Shown here one piece after another: positions 7,367 to 15,027 of a stretch of 57,177 nt of DNA; position 1 is the stretch's first letter, and every line of letters starts with the position of its first letter. Source of the stretch: Candidatus Gagatemarchaeum stordalenia (GTDB taxonomy: Archaea; Thermoproteota; Nitrososphaeria; Nitrososphaerales; Gagatemarchaeaceae); NCBI GenBank assembly GCA_003164815.1, contig PLUF01000056.1, positions 1-57,177 on the forward strand. The letters run 5' to 3'. A model generated the notes under the pieces. That model was not told where the DNA came from, did not search any database, and saw only the letters and a list, made by a program, of their open reading frames with translations. The position numbers were made by a program, and so were the translations under genes.

Positions 7367-8817
7367 AGACCAGCCAAAGGGAGATAAAGAGAAGTCACTC
7401 GATCCTGGACCACTCACCCGAGGAGGTGGTGACCCTCCTGAAGAAGCACGAGCTCAGGATCAGCATCCTGGGCCTCGGCAGGATCGGGCTGCCGACGGCC
7501 GCGGTCTTCGCCGAGGCAGGGGCCCGGGTCACGGGAATCGACATCGACGAAGAGGTCGTGAGGCAGACGAACGCCGGGATCTCACGTCTCACCGACGAGC
7601 CCGGACTCGACCTCGTCGTCAAGAAGAACGTCGCCGAGGGGAGGCTCAGCGCTACCCTAAGGCCCGAGACGATGCTGCACGACTCCGACTTCATCGTAAT
7701 GTGCGTCCCCACGCCGGTGGACCTCGCAAAGTCGCCGGACTATGGGGCCATCAGGGCCGTCTCACACTCCGTCGGAAAGTCCCTCACCAAGGGAAGCATC
7801 GTGATAGTCGAGAGCACGGTCGGGCCCGGGGTGGTAGAGGACATCGTCGGGTCGATTATCGAATCGGAATCAGGTATGAAGGCGGGACGAGACTTCGGAC
7901 TGGCGAGCTGTCCCGAGAGGTCCGACCCGGGGTCCATCATGAAGAACATGCACTCCGTCCCGAGAATCGTCGGGTCGACCGACGTTCACTGCGGCGACCT
8001 CGTGGCCGCCCTCTACCGCGAGGGCCTTGGTGTCGAGGTCGTCAGGGTCAGCAGCCCGAAGGCAGCGAACGCCGTCAAGCTCACAGAGAACCTCTTCAGG
8101 GACGTCAACATAGCGCTCGCCAACGAGTTCGCCCTGCTCTACGAGAAGTTCGGGATAGACACGGTCGAGGTCATTAACGCGTGCGCGACGAAGTACAACT
8201 TCATGCCGCACTATCCGGGTGCGGGCGTGGGCGGCCCCTGCCTCCCGAGCAATTCCTACTACCTGATAAACGAGGGAATCAAGCTCGGGAACATCCCTTA
8301 CCTGATAAGGCTGGCCAGGGAGGTCAACGACAGGATGCCGGACCACATGGTCGAGCTCACCGCGGAGGCTCTCAACGAGATTGGCAGGACCGTCAGTGGC
8401 GCGAGGATTGCGGTCCTCGGGATAGCCTACAAGCCCGACGTCAAGGACATCCAGCTCTCCCCCATCGAGCGCATAATCACCAGGCTGCGTGAGATGCACG
8501 CCGTCATAGAAGTGTACGACCCCATGTTCGCTGGGGAGGAGGCGATGGGCCTCATCGTGCACAAGACCATGGAGGACGCGGTCAGGGGCGCGAACTGCGT
8601 GATAGTCGGCACAGCCCACGCCGAGTTCAAGAAGATCAACCTCGCCTCACTCTCCAGGATGACGGCGAGGAAGGCCGCCATCGTGGACGGCAGGGGCGTC
8701 TTCGTGCCGGCGGACGCGAAGAAGGCAGGGTTCGCATTCCGCGGCGTGGGGCGAGTGGCGCTGTCAGCCTTCCGCCCGGATACCCGGCCTACTGCATCTA
8801 CATCCCGACAGGCATGA
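7363..8817 (+). CDS. UDP-sugar 6-dehydrogenase (UDP-GlcNAc/ManNAc type)
   Basis: 484 residues, start fixed at the ATGA overlap with the preceding gene, which gives normal family length and a clean N-terminus; an open frame further upstream is only a shadow. Motifs: SILGLGRIGLPTA (about 35-46), CVPTPVD, VESTVGPG, ASCPERSDPG (the usual PER loop), Lys239/Asn243 in AVKLTENLFRD, VNIALANE, catalytic Cys293 in GAGVGGPCLPSN, and GIAYKPDVKDIQLSP in the C-terminal domain. No zinc ribbon here. Together with the enzyme at 5216 it probably makes two related uronates or two steps of one surface sugar. Confidence 0.88.
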   Translation: MKTSQREIKRSHSILDHSPEEVVTLLKKHELRISILGLGRIGLPTAAVFAEAGARVTGIDIDEEVVRQTNAGISRLTDEPGLDLVVKKNVAEGRLSATLRPETMLHDSDFIVMCVPTPVDLAKSPDYGAIRAVSHSVGKSLTKGSIVIVESTVGPGVVEDIVGSIIESESGMKAGRDFGLASCPERSDPGSIMKNMHSVPRIVGSTDVHCGDLVAALYREGLGVEVVRVSSPKAANAVKLTENLFRDVNIALANEFALLYEKFGIDTVEVINACATKYNFMPHYPGAGVGGPCLPSNSYYLINEGIKLGNIPYLIRLAREVNDRMPDHMVELTAEALNEIGRTVSGARIAVLGIAYKPDVKDIQLSPIERIITRLREMHAVIEVYDPMFAGEEAMGLIVHKTMEDAVRGANCVIVGTAHAEFKKINLASLSRMTARKAAIVDGRGVFVPADAKKAGFAFRGVGRVALSAFRPDTRPTASTSRQA

Positions 8818-9245
8818 GTCAGGACTTCGAGAAGACCATCAGCGGCAAGCTCCAGACGTGGGGTACCGCGATGGGCGCGAACCTCTTCGTGGCGCCTTGG
8901 AACGTCGGCGACCCATCCTACCTGCAGCTCATGCAGAAGCTGGGATTCACGCGGCGCCCGGCCATCATCCTCACGGACGGAACCTCACTCTCGCCCGATT
9001 CCTTCATCATGAAGGTCGACGACCCGCTCGTCATGCGCGACGTCGCCAGACTCACGGAGATACTCCCTACTCTGCTGGATTTAATCCTCTTGCAGAACTA
9101 CAACCAGGCCGCGAAGGAAGCGATAAGCGCGAAGCGCGTCGAGAAAATCAAGTCGATCTCCGGCTCGCTCGCGAACGTCCTCAGCAAGGTCAACGTGACG
9201 TTCTGCTGGAAGGGCGTCTCAGTCGGTATGAAGCAGCGCGTCTGA
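8814..9245 (+). CDS. Protein of unknown function in sugar operon
   Basis: 143 residues, ATGA overlap with the dehydrogenase. I do not recognise a family. Visible: an amphipathic start (SQDFEKTISGKLQTWG), NLFVAPWNVGDPSYL, a hydrophobic RPAIILTD strand, a Leu-rich helix (TEILPTLLDLILLQNY) and a Lys-rich helix. The arrangement loosely recalls a thioredoxin-like fold, but no CxxC is present. The same frame reads sensibly for about 14 codons before the ATG (GYPAYCIYIPTG), so the natural N-terminus may lie upstream with a start lost by frameshift or hidden in the preceding gene. Confidence 0.5.
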   Translation: MSQDFEKTISGKLQTWGTAMGANLFVAPWNVGDPSYLQLMQKLGFTRRPAIILTDGTSLSPDSFIMKVDDPLVMRDVARLTEILPTLLDLILLQNYNQAAKEAISAKRVEKIKSISGSLANVLSKVNVTFCWKGVSVGMKQRV

Positions 9246-9319
9246 GGCTCTCGTTCTCCCCCAGGCGGCCTTCCGGTCCCCTCACAAACCAATTATACTG
9301 ATTGTAGGCCCACGGTCTT

Positions 9320-10285
9320 GTGGCCATCCCCCCGAGCGGCAAGTCTTCCCAGCCAAGCGGAAGGTTCCAGTCGATAGCCAGTGGCAGTCTGAAGTGGACG
9401 GACATCGCGGACCCCACGGTCGACGACACCGCGCTTCTTGGCCGCGACTATGGCTTCCACACTCTGGACCTCCAGGATTGCCTTTCAGGGAGGGTGACCA
9501 AGGTGGAGGACCACGGGGACCACGTCTTTCTGCTCCTGCACTTCCCCGAGGAAGATGGACAGGGCATCGTGACATCGAACAGGTTGTCGATGTTCCTTGG
9601 GAAGGACTACATCGTGACGCTCCACTCGGGCAGCCTCGCGCCCCTCCTTCAGCTGTTCGCTTCCTGCAGGGACGATGCGGAGAAGCGGGCCTGGCTCATG
9701 AAGTCTTCCGCCTTCGCGGCATACCGGATAATAGACGCCCTGGTGGGCGGCATATTCACGATCCTCGACGACGTTCAGGGGAAACTGGACGACATCGAGT
9801 CGGTGGTCTTCGACGAGACGAAGTCGCAGGCCGTGCCCATAAACCACGCCCGCCACCAGCTGGCTGCACTTGGACGCATCCTCTTTCCGCTGAGGCTGTA
9901 CCTTCCCGACCTCGCAAAGGCCCAGAAGTTCAGCACCGAGGACCTTGCGATCTTCTTCAGCGACCTCAACCACAAGGTCGCGTTGTCCTCGGGGATTATC
10001 GACGAGATGAAGGAACTGCTTGAGATTTACAAGGACACCGACTTCGTGACGAGCAGCAACAGGACGAACAACGTGCTCTCCGTCCTGACCATCCTCTTCA
10101 CCCTGACCATCCCGGCGACCCTGCTGAGCTCGATCTACGGGATGAACATCCCGCTTCCGGGCGGGCTCACCACGGGGCCGCTCGAGTTCGCGGGCCCATA
10201 CTCGTCCTTCCTGGTCATCTTCGTCCTGATGCTGATCCCCGCCCTCGTCATGGTCTGGTACTTCAGGCGCGCCGGATGGTTCTGA
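9320..10285 (+). CDS. corA: CorA-type magnesium/divalent cation transporter
   Basis: 321 residues from GTG. A long soluble N-terminal domain with acidic and helical character (DIADPTVDD..., DDVQGKLDDIESVVFDE) leads to two C-terminal transmembrane helices. The family signature YGMNIPLPG (GMN at about 274-276) ends the first helix, and the second is followed by the short basic WYFRRAGWF tail. It forms a pentameric Mg2+/Co2+ channel in the cell membrane. Apparently monocistronic. Confidence 0.92.
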   Translation: MAIPPSGKSSQPSGRFQSIASGSLKWTDIADPTVDDTALLGRDYGFHTLDLQDCLSGRVTKVEDHGDHVFLLLHFPEEDGQGIVTSNRLSMFLGKDYIVTLHSGSLAPLLQLFASCRDDAEKRAWLMKSSAFAAYRIIDALVGGIFTILDDVQGKLDDIESVVFDETKSQAVPINHARHQLAALGRILFPLRLYLPDLAKAQKFSTEDLAIFFSDLNHKVALSSGIIDEMKELLEIYKDTDFVTSSNRTNNVLSVLTILFTLTIPATLLSSIYGMNIPLPGGLTTGPLEFAGPYSSFLVIFVLMLIPALVMVWYFRRAGWF

Positions 10286-10288
10286 CGT

Positions 10289-10305
10289 CTCCCAAGCCGC
10301 GGGAG
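10289..10305. terminator. Short hairpin between convergent genes
   Basis: CTCCC (10289-10293) and GGGAG (10301-10305) form a 5-bp stem just after the corA stop and before the convergent gene end at 10310. A weak candidate shared transcript end. Confidence 0.3.
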
Positions 10306-10309
10306 GGTG

Positions 10310-10633
10310 TCACCGGTTCATCTCTGCTTGGATCAGCTCTGAGAGCTTCTGGAAGTAGAGCCTCGTCGCCATTGGCATCGCCTCGAGGTTGCGGTCGATG
10401 GCCTCCAGGACGTAGCCGACGGCCCTCCTCGACGTCTTGAACTCGAACTTCATCGGGAGGATCTCGTTCTGGATCACCTGGATGCTGTCCCTGAGGTGCT
10501 CGGGCGCCCTGGCCTTGGCGTCCCTCTCGACCCTCGAATACCACCCGGCGAGGACGTTGGTGTCGAGCCCGAGCTTGAGGTCCTCGATCTCCTTGACCAG
10601 GCGCTCGATGATTCTTGTCTCTTCGTTGGCCAT
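10310..10633 (-). CDS. Small helical protein of unknown function
   Basis: 107 residues, predicted mostly alpha-helical (ETRIIERLVKEIEDLKLGLD, RRAVGYVLEAIDRNLEA, FQKLSELIQAEM) and soluble. No known motif. It begins 2 nt after the stop of the zinc-binding protein at 10636-11049, so the two form an operon. Calling it a conserved archaeal hypothetical would need a search. Confidence 0.55.
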   Translation of the reverse strand: MANEETRIIERLVKEIEDLKLGLDTNVLAGWYSRVERDAKARAPEHLRDSIQVIQNEILPMKFEFKTSRRAVGYVLEAIDRNLEAMPMATRLYFQKLSELIQAEMNR

Positions 10634-10635
10634 GA

Positions 10636-11049
10636 TTAACTACACTTCGTTTGAAAGATTTCAGTCTTCTCGTACTCGGCTTCCCAGGAGTGCGTGCTGT
10701 TCCTGGCCCTCCTTAGCGCGAGGAGCGTGTAACCCTCTGGCTGCTCCCCGATGGCCTTCTGGAAGATTCCCTCCACGGTCTCCTTCTCCTCGTCGTAGTT
10801 CTTGATGATGTGCTGCCTGTACTTCTCAATCTCCTTCATGTAATCCTTCAGGCAGAGCGTCTTGCCCTGGAAGCGCGAGGAAGTCAGCCTCTTGACCTCC
10901 TCGCCACAGACGTCGCACCTGACCCTCCCCATCCCGCAGCTCATGCAGACCCTCCCCACCCCGATCACGAGCGGGTATGTCCCCGGGGTGCCCTCTTCCT
11001 TGCCGCAGACGGCACACTTTGCAGGGGTCTTTGATCCGAGGTGCTGCAT
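10636..11049 (-). CDS. Zinc-ribbon protein of unknown function
   Basis: 137 residues. The N-terminal half contains three CxxC pairs, CAVC (about 12-15), CMSC (35-38) and CDVC (45-48), enough for one or two zinc sites; the C-terminal half is charged and helical (DYMKEIEKYRQHIIKNYDEEKETVEGIFQ). A TRASH- or treble-clef-like zinc protein is possible. It sits immediately upstream of the helical protein at 10310-10633. Interaction with nucleic acid or protein is only a guess. Confidence 0.6.
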   Translation of the reverse strand: MQHLGSKTPAKCAVCGKEEGTPGTYPLVIGVGRVCMSCGMGRVRCDVCGEEVKRLTSSRFQGKTLCLKDYMKEIEKYRQHIIKNYDEEKETVEGIFQKAIGEQPEGYTLLALRRARNSTHSWEAEYEKTEIFQTKCS

Positions 11050-11124
11050 ATCGGCTCGGGCGACTTCATCACTTAATACGGTTTCGATTGTATTGGGCTC
11101 GGAGACGGCGCGGATGGCGATGCC

Positions 11125-11901
11125 TCAGATGAGATCGGCCAGCTCATCGACGCTGCCGATCACCGCCGTCGCCTTCGTCCTCGCCTTCCCGTCGTAGACT
11201 CCGGTCCGGACGAGGATGGAGTCGATTCCCGTCCTGGTGGCTCCCTCGACGTCGGTGTCCTCCTGGTCCCCGATCATCACGGTCTCCCGCTTCGTGCAAC
11301 CGGCCTGTTCCATGGCGACCTCGAACATGAGCGGGGACGGCTTCCCCACGGCGAACCCCTTCTTGCCGGCTCCGGACTCGACCGCCCTCAGGATAGGACC
11401 GACCGTGATCGCGGGCCCCCTTCTCGACATGTAGAGCATTGCGGAGTGGTTGGCGACGATGTGGGCCCCCCCTCTTGCGAGCAGCACCGCCCGGTCCAGC
11501 TTCCAGTAGGTCAGCCCCCTGTCAAGGCCTATCGCGACGACGTCGGCCTTCTTCCCCCGCGTCCTCTTCAGACCGACGCTGTCAAGCTCCGCCCCGAAGC
11601 CGGGCTCGCCCACCAGGAAGTAGGTCGCCCCGGGGTACCTCTCCGCTATGTACTCGGCGGTCATCCTCGCGCTCGTCAGGATCTCGCCCCTCTCCACCGC
11701 GATCCCCTGGGCACTGAGGCGCCTCTGTACCGTCTGGACCGTGTCGGTAGAGTTGTTTGTTATCACCCGGAGCATCTTCCCCTGGGACCTGATTCTCTCG
11801 AGAACCCTTGTCCCGCCGATCTTGACCGGGTCCTCCTTCCCCTTGAGGAAGACCCCGTCGAGGTCGAAGAGGAAGAGCTTCTTGCGTGAGAGGTCTATCA
11901 T
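11125..11901 (-). CDS. HAD-superfamily phosphatase (NagD / p-nitrophenylphosphatase-like)
   Basis: 258 residues. HAD motif I LFLFDLDGVFLKG (nucleophile Asp13, acid Asp15), motif II ITNNSTD (Thr/Ser after a strand), motif III Lys in GKPSPLMF, motif IV MIGDQEDTDV. The C2 cap between motifs II and III is typical of NagD phosphatases, which hydrolyse small sugar or nucleotide phosphates. A TATA-like CATATTAAC lies about 25 nt before the start (near 11927-11935), between the gene and the end of the inserted TnpB element, so the promoter survives the insertion. The TnpB frame overlaps its first 320 bp on the same strand. Confidence 0.85.
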   Translation of the reverse strand: MIDLSRKKLFLFDLDGVFLKGKEDPVKIGGTRVLERIRSQGKMLRVITNNSTDTVQTVQRRLSAQGIAVERGEILTSARMTAEYIAERYPGATYFLVGEPGFGAELDSVGLKRTRGKKADVVAIGLDRGLTYWKLDRAVLLARGGAHIVANHSAMLYMSRRGPAITVGPILRAVESGAGKKGFAVGKPSPLMFEVAMEQAGCTKRETVMIGDQEDTDVEGATRTGIDSILVRTGVYDGKARTKATAVIGSVDELADLI

Positions 11902-13261
11902 CCGACCCGAGCCGCTCCTTGTCCGTTAATATGATTGCCCTGGTTCTGTTGAGTTGACCGCTGACGCTCGATGGCGTTAACCATCGGTGATACCCTCCAC
12001 TCAACTTGCTGGCATCGACTCTGAGGATTACCGTCGTCCGCATCGGGTTCCCCTTCACCGCTTCACCTACCAGCCCTTTCTCCCTCACAGCGAGATCAGT
12101 TTGTTGCGAGCGACTCTTCGACTTGCGACGGGAACTCGTGAACCTCGCAAGCCCCCTCTTGGACAAATTCAGGGCCGCATTCACGTCCCTGTTTATCCAT
12201 ACCTTACACGTCTCACACCATAGCATCCTCCTGTGCTCTGAATCGTCCTTCGCAGGATTGTGGAGCTTCTCCCCACACGCCGAGCACTCTGATGAGGAAC
12301 CATACGTATCAGACTTTGTAAGTTGAATTACGCTAACGCCTTTCCAGAGCGCCTTGTACTCAAGCACTCGTTTGGTCTTCCAGTGAGGCCACGAGTTGAG
12401 CCTGAACCTGTAATCTGCCCCCTGCCCGTCGCCCCTCCGATACATCTTCCTGATGTCGGTGAGGTCTTCGAGAGCGAGGGCCGCGCCATTCCTCGAGGTA
12501 GTTTCGATGATGAAGTTTGTTGCCGCGTGAAGCATCTGGTCAGTCCTATGGTTGGCCCTCGACCAGTATTTGCTAGCGAGTTGCTTTCTCACCCTTACGT
12601 CGTTCCTCTTGAGGGACCCGATAATCTCTCGTGTAGTCTGTCTTATCTTCACCGCCCTCTCCATATCTATCTGAATCACGCCCTCTTTGTCTCCGAACGT
12701 CATGTTTTTCTCATTCCTGTCGACTCCATAGACCTTCTTGACTCGTAGCGATTTGATATCTTCCGAGTAGCAGAATGACAGAGCATCGGAGGTTATCGTG
12801 AGGCTTCTCACTTTCTTCTTTCCTTCAAGAACTTCGAGAACGTGCTGGTTGAGCTGGACGTCGAAATACTTGTCCCGCCTTAGTGGGATGAACAGGCGCC
12901 CCTTCATCGTGATGAAGAATCCGCTGGTGATGCAGACAACGGATCTTAGAGGCTTCCGATGGTTGACTTCAACCCCGCGTTTCTGACTCTTCTTCCTGCT
13001 CTGGATCACGGCGCACGCCCTCCCAATCGCCGCAGTCTTGTAGCACGAGGGAAGGTTGACGTCCTTAAGCGAGCGGTAGAATTCCTTCATCCCCTTCCTG
13101 TTGTCTATCCCGCGCTCCTGAGCGTAGTTGACCGCATTGTATGTCATAATCAGGCATTCGGCGAGAAGGCCGCTGATTCCGTTGCCATCGAATGGCTGGA
13201 TGACGCACTTCGTCGCTCGCAACGACTCAATATTGGTCCATCGGATATAACCACCACCCAA
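11582..13261 (-). CDS. tnpB: TnpB RNA-guided nuclease of IS605-type element, reads through element end
   Basis: The 559-codon frame starts at TTG. Residues 1 to about 420 are a standard TnpB: HTH/WED-like N-terminus, split RuvC with Asp181 (GVDRNEKN), Glu265 (LALEDL) and Asp359 (INRDVNAALN), and zinc finger Cys326/329 and 349/352. TnpB proteins are RNA-guided DNA endonucleases that maintain the element. The usual C-terminus (around EAVKGNP...RVDASKL) is not followed by a stop: translation runs through the right-end hairpin and about 105 codons into the HAD gene in another frame. So either the stop was lost, or the tail is tolerated. All catalytic residues look intact. Confidence 0.85.
   Translation of the reverse strand: MGGGYIRWTNIESLRATKCVIQPFDGNGISGLLAECLIMTYNAVNYAQERGIDNRKGMKEFYRSLKDVNLPSCYKTAAIGRACAVIQSRKKSQKRGVEVNHRKPLRSVVCITSGFFITMKGRLFIPLRRDKYFDVQLNQHVLEVLEGKKKVRSLTITSDALSFCYSEDIKSLRVKKVYGVDRNEKNMTFGDKEGVIQIDMERAVKIRQTTREIIGSLKRNDVRVRKQLASKYWSRANHRTDQMLHAATNFIIETTSRNGAALALEDLTDIRKMYRRGDGQGADYRFRLNSWPHWKTKRVLEYKALWKGVSVIQLTKSDTYGSSSECSACGEKLHNPAKDDSEHRRMLWCETCKVWINRDVNAALNLSKRGLARFTSSRRKSKSRSQQTDLAVREKGLVGEAVKGNPMRTTVILRVDASKLSGGYHRWLTPSSVSGQLNRTRAIILTDKERLGSDDRPLTQEALPLRPRRGLPQGEGGPGQDRRDKGSRENQVPGEDAPGDNKQLYRHGPDGTEAPQCPGDRGGEGRDPDEREDDRRVHSGEVPRGDLLPGGRARLRGGA
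11969..11986 (-). repeat. Right-end hairpin of TnpB element
   Basis: CGATGG (11969-11974) and CCATCG (11981-11986) form a perfect 6-bp stem with a 6-nt loop. It lies inside the 3' part of the tnpB frame, where the guide (omega/re) RNA scaffold of such elements is normally encoded. Confidence 0.6.
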
Positions 13262-13265
13262 AGCC

Positions 13266-13280
13266 TAGCACTTCTTGCTA
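13266..13280 (-). repeat. Left-end hairpin of TnpB element
   Basis: TAGCA (13266-13270) and TGCTA (13276-13280) form a 5-bp stem with CTTCT loop, a few bases upstream of the tnpB start. It is a candidate left-end structure of the element. Confidence 0.4.
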
Positions 13281-13355
13281 TCACCCGCTCACTTGACAAA
13301 GCCTGTGCCCTAAACGTCTAAATATCCACACGAAAAGTGGGCAACCGAACTATCG

Positions 13356-13667
13356 ATGACGCAGTACGCCCGGATCAAGCTCACCAGCAGCAACCTCGAG
13401 AACCTGGACCGGCTCGCCAGGGAGATCAAAGACATCACAGAGAAGACCGGGGTGAAGATCAAGGGGCCTCAGCCCCTGCCGACGAAGAGGCTCAAGATAA
13501 CCACGAGGAAGGCGCCGACCGGCGAGGGGACGCACACCTTCGACCACTGGCAGCTGAGGATCCACCGCAGGATCATGGACATCGAGCCGGACGACCGGAC
13601 CATGAAGCAGATAACGAAGCTCCGGATTCCGGAAGACGTTAAGATAGAGCTCACGCTGACGACTTAG
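13356..13667 (+). CDS. rps10: 30S ribosomal protein S10 (uS10)
   Basis: 103 residues, typical archaeal S10: ARIKLTSSNLENLDRLAREI at the start, IKGPQPLPTKRLKITTRKAP in the loop that inserts into the 30S head, and HFDHW-like THTFDHWQLRIHRRIMDI. It is full length. Usually downstream of elongation factor 1-alpha in archaea, but here the left neighbour is the TnpB element and no EF-1A gene is visible. A TATA-like TAAATATCC (13318-13326) lies about 30 nt before the ATG. Its 3' end overlaps the convergent epimerase gene by 17 bp. Confidence 0.95.
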   Translation: MTQYARIKLTSSNLENLDRLAREIKDITEKTGVKIKGPQPLPTKRLKITTRKAPTGEGTHTFDHWQLRIHRRIMDIEPDDRTMKQITKLRIPEDVKIELTLTT

Positions 13668-14550
13668 ACATCATCCACTCGGCGGTCCTTCGCAGCCCCG
13701 TCTCCAGGTCGAGCTCGTACTCGTATCCCAGGAGCCTCCTCATCTTGTCGGTGGAGGGGTAACTCACGGAGGGCTCCGACTCCAGTTCGCTCCTGGGCGG
13801 CAGCATCTCCAGCTCCGACCACGAGCCCGTGAGCTTCTTTATCAGCTCGGCCAGCTCCCTTATCGTGACCGCCCTCTCGCCCCCGAAGTTGAAGACCTGC
13901 CCGACGGCAGTCTCCTTCTCGATCAGCGCGGCCACGAGCTTCGCGTAGTTCTCGGCGTGCGACGGCGCGGTCGCGTCCCTCCCGGAGTTGAAGAGCTTGA
14001 TGGGCTCGTTTCGGAGGCAGGAGGTCACGAAACGCGGCACGGCCCTGTTGGGAGCGTCGTACTCTCCGAATAGGAGCCACGCCCTCGTTATCGAGACGGG
14101 CAGCCCCTTGGCCCTATGGTAGCCCATGACGAATGACTCGCCCGCCACCTTGGAGTAGTCGTAGGGCACCCTGGGATTGAAGAGCGCCTCCTCGGTGACA
14201 GGGCTGCTCGTCTGGGCGCCGTAGACGTTGGCCGAGCTGGGGTAGACGAACATCCTGACGTTCTTGCGAAGGGCCAGCTCGAGCATGTTCAGGGTCCCGT
14301 AGCTGTTGACCTCGAAGGCCGAGTACGGGTTGTCGATGGTCTTCTTGAGGTCCGCTACCCCGGCGAGATGGACCACCGCCTCGAAGTCGATCTTCCCTAG
14401 TTGGTCGAAGACGAACGACTTGTCGGTCACGCTCCCCGCGTGGAGGCCTCCTGCCACGTCGGTCGGTATGGGCTCGTGGCCGTGGGAGGAGAGGTAGCTC
14501 AGGACGTGCTTCGCTACGAAACCGGAAGCGCCGGTGACGAGGACCTTCAC
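13651..14550 (-). CDS. NAD-dependent epimerase/dehydratase (extended SDR)
   Basis: 299 residues. N-terminal GASGFVAKH (a GxxGxxA nucleotide-binding motif, residues 7-15), VVHLAGVAD, YPSSANVYG (Ser of the active site) and YDYSKVAGE (catalytic Tyr and Lys). The sequence TRAWLLFGEYD replaces the usual RxxNVYGP loop, so the substrate may differ from the GalE-like enzyme at 2641. Likely a UDP- or dTDP-sugar epimerase or reductase of surface glycan synthesis. The last 17 bp overlap the end of the S10 gene. Confidence 0.82.
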   Translation of the reverse strand: MKVLVTGASGFVAKHVLSYLSSHGHEPIPTDVAGGLHAGSVTDKSFVFDQLGKIDFEAVVHLAGVADLKKTIDNPYSAFEVNSYGTLNMLELALRKNVRMFVYPSSANVYGAQTSSPVTEEALFNPRVPYDYSKVAGESFVMGYHRAKGLPVSITRAWLLFGEYDAPNRAVPRFVTSCLRNEPIKLFNSGRDATAPSHAENYAKLVAALIEKETAVGQVFNFGGERAVTIRELAELIKKLTGSWSELEMLPPRSELESEPSVSYPSTDKMRRLLGYEYELDLETGLRRTAEWMMSKSSA

Positions 14551-14602
14551 GGCTTCGTGGGGCCGGTCATTCGTTATTTAAAAAAGCCTGTCGGCCGTCC
14601 CT

Positions 14603-14983
14603 CTAAGCCAGGACCTGCCTGTAGGAGTCCACGAAGGACGGGTCGACCACCCCTGACACGAGTCTCTCCTTGCCCTCCGTGTCCAGGATGGGCATTGCGG
14701 TCGCGTGGTACGGGAGATCGAGCGAGTCGAGCTTGCCGCCGTCCTCGACCTCGGCGACCTTCGTGTAAGTCCCCTCCCTGCACTCGAAGTGGTAGAGCCT
14801 GACGATCCTCCTCTCCCCGAACCCTCCACCCCTCCCTCCCGCGGCAGTTGAGCCGTCGGGGAGCTGTAGCACGAAGATGGTGTTGGGCGTCGCGAGGTCC
14901 CTGAGGTCTATCGGCTTCTCCGTGACGTAGACCCTCCTTCCCTTCGCGCTCACCAGGTCGAGGAACTCGGTCAATCCGTCCAT
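14603..14983 (-). CDS. Protein of unknown function
   Basis: 126 residues, soluble, no family recognised. Visible are a short N-terminal helix (GLTEFLDLVSAKGRR), a strand-rich middle (TIFVLQLPDGS, then a Gly-rich loop AAGGRGGGFGERR) and RLYHFECREGTYTKVAEVED. It lies between the TFB gene and the epimerase on the same strand, with 44-52 nt gaps. It has normal codon usage for the region and no obvious damage. Confidence 0.5.
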   Translation of the reverse strand: MDGLTEFLDLVSAKGRRVYVTEKPIDLRDLATPNTIFVLQLPDGSTAAGGRGGGFGERRIVRLYHFECREGTYTKVAEVEDGGKLDSLDLPYHATAMPILDTEGKERLVSGVVDPSFVDSYRQVLA

Positions 14984-15027
14984 GTTCGGTCTGGCGCGGG
15001 TCGGACGTTTAAGTCTGTGGCGGCCGC

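Larger units (their letters stand above)
11950..13290 (-). mobile_element. TnpB-only IS200/IS605-type (IS1341-like) element
   Basis: About 1.3 kb lying between the HAD phosphatase gene and the S10 gene, with a single tnpB and no TnpA transposase. Both ends hold short perfect hairpins (11969-11986 and 13266-13280), as expected for subterminal structures of single-strand transposons that lack terminal inverted repeats and target duplications. Exact ends are uncertain; TCAA tetranucleotides near 11949-11957 (minus strand) are candidates for the right cleavage site. Mobilisation would need TnpA supplied elsewhere. Confidence 0.7.
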
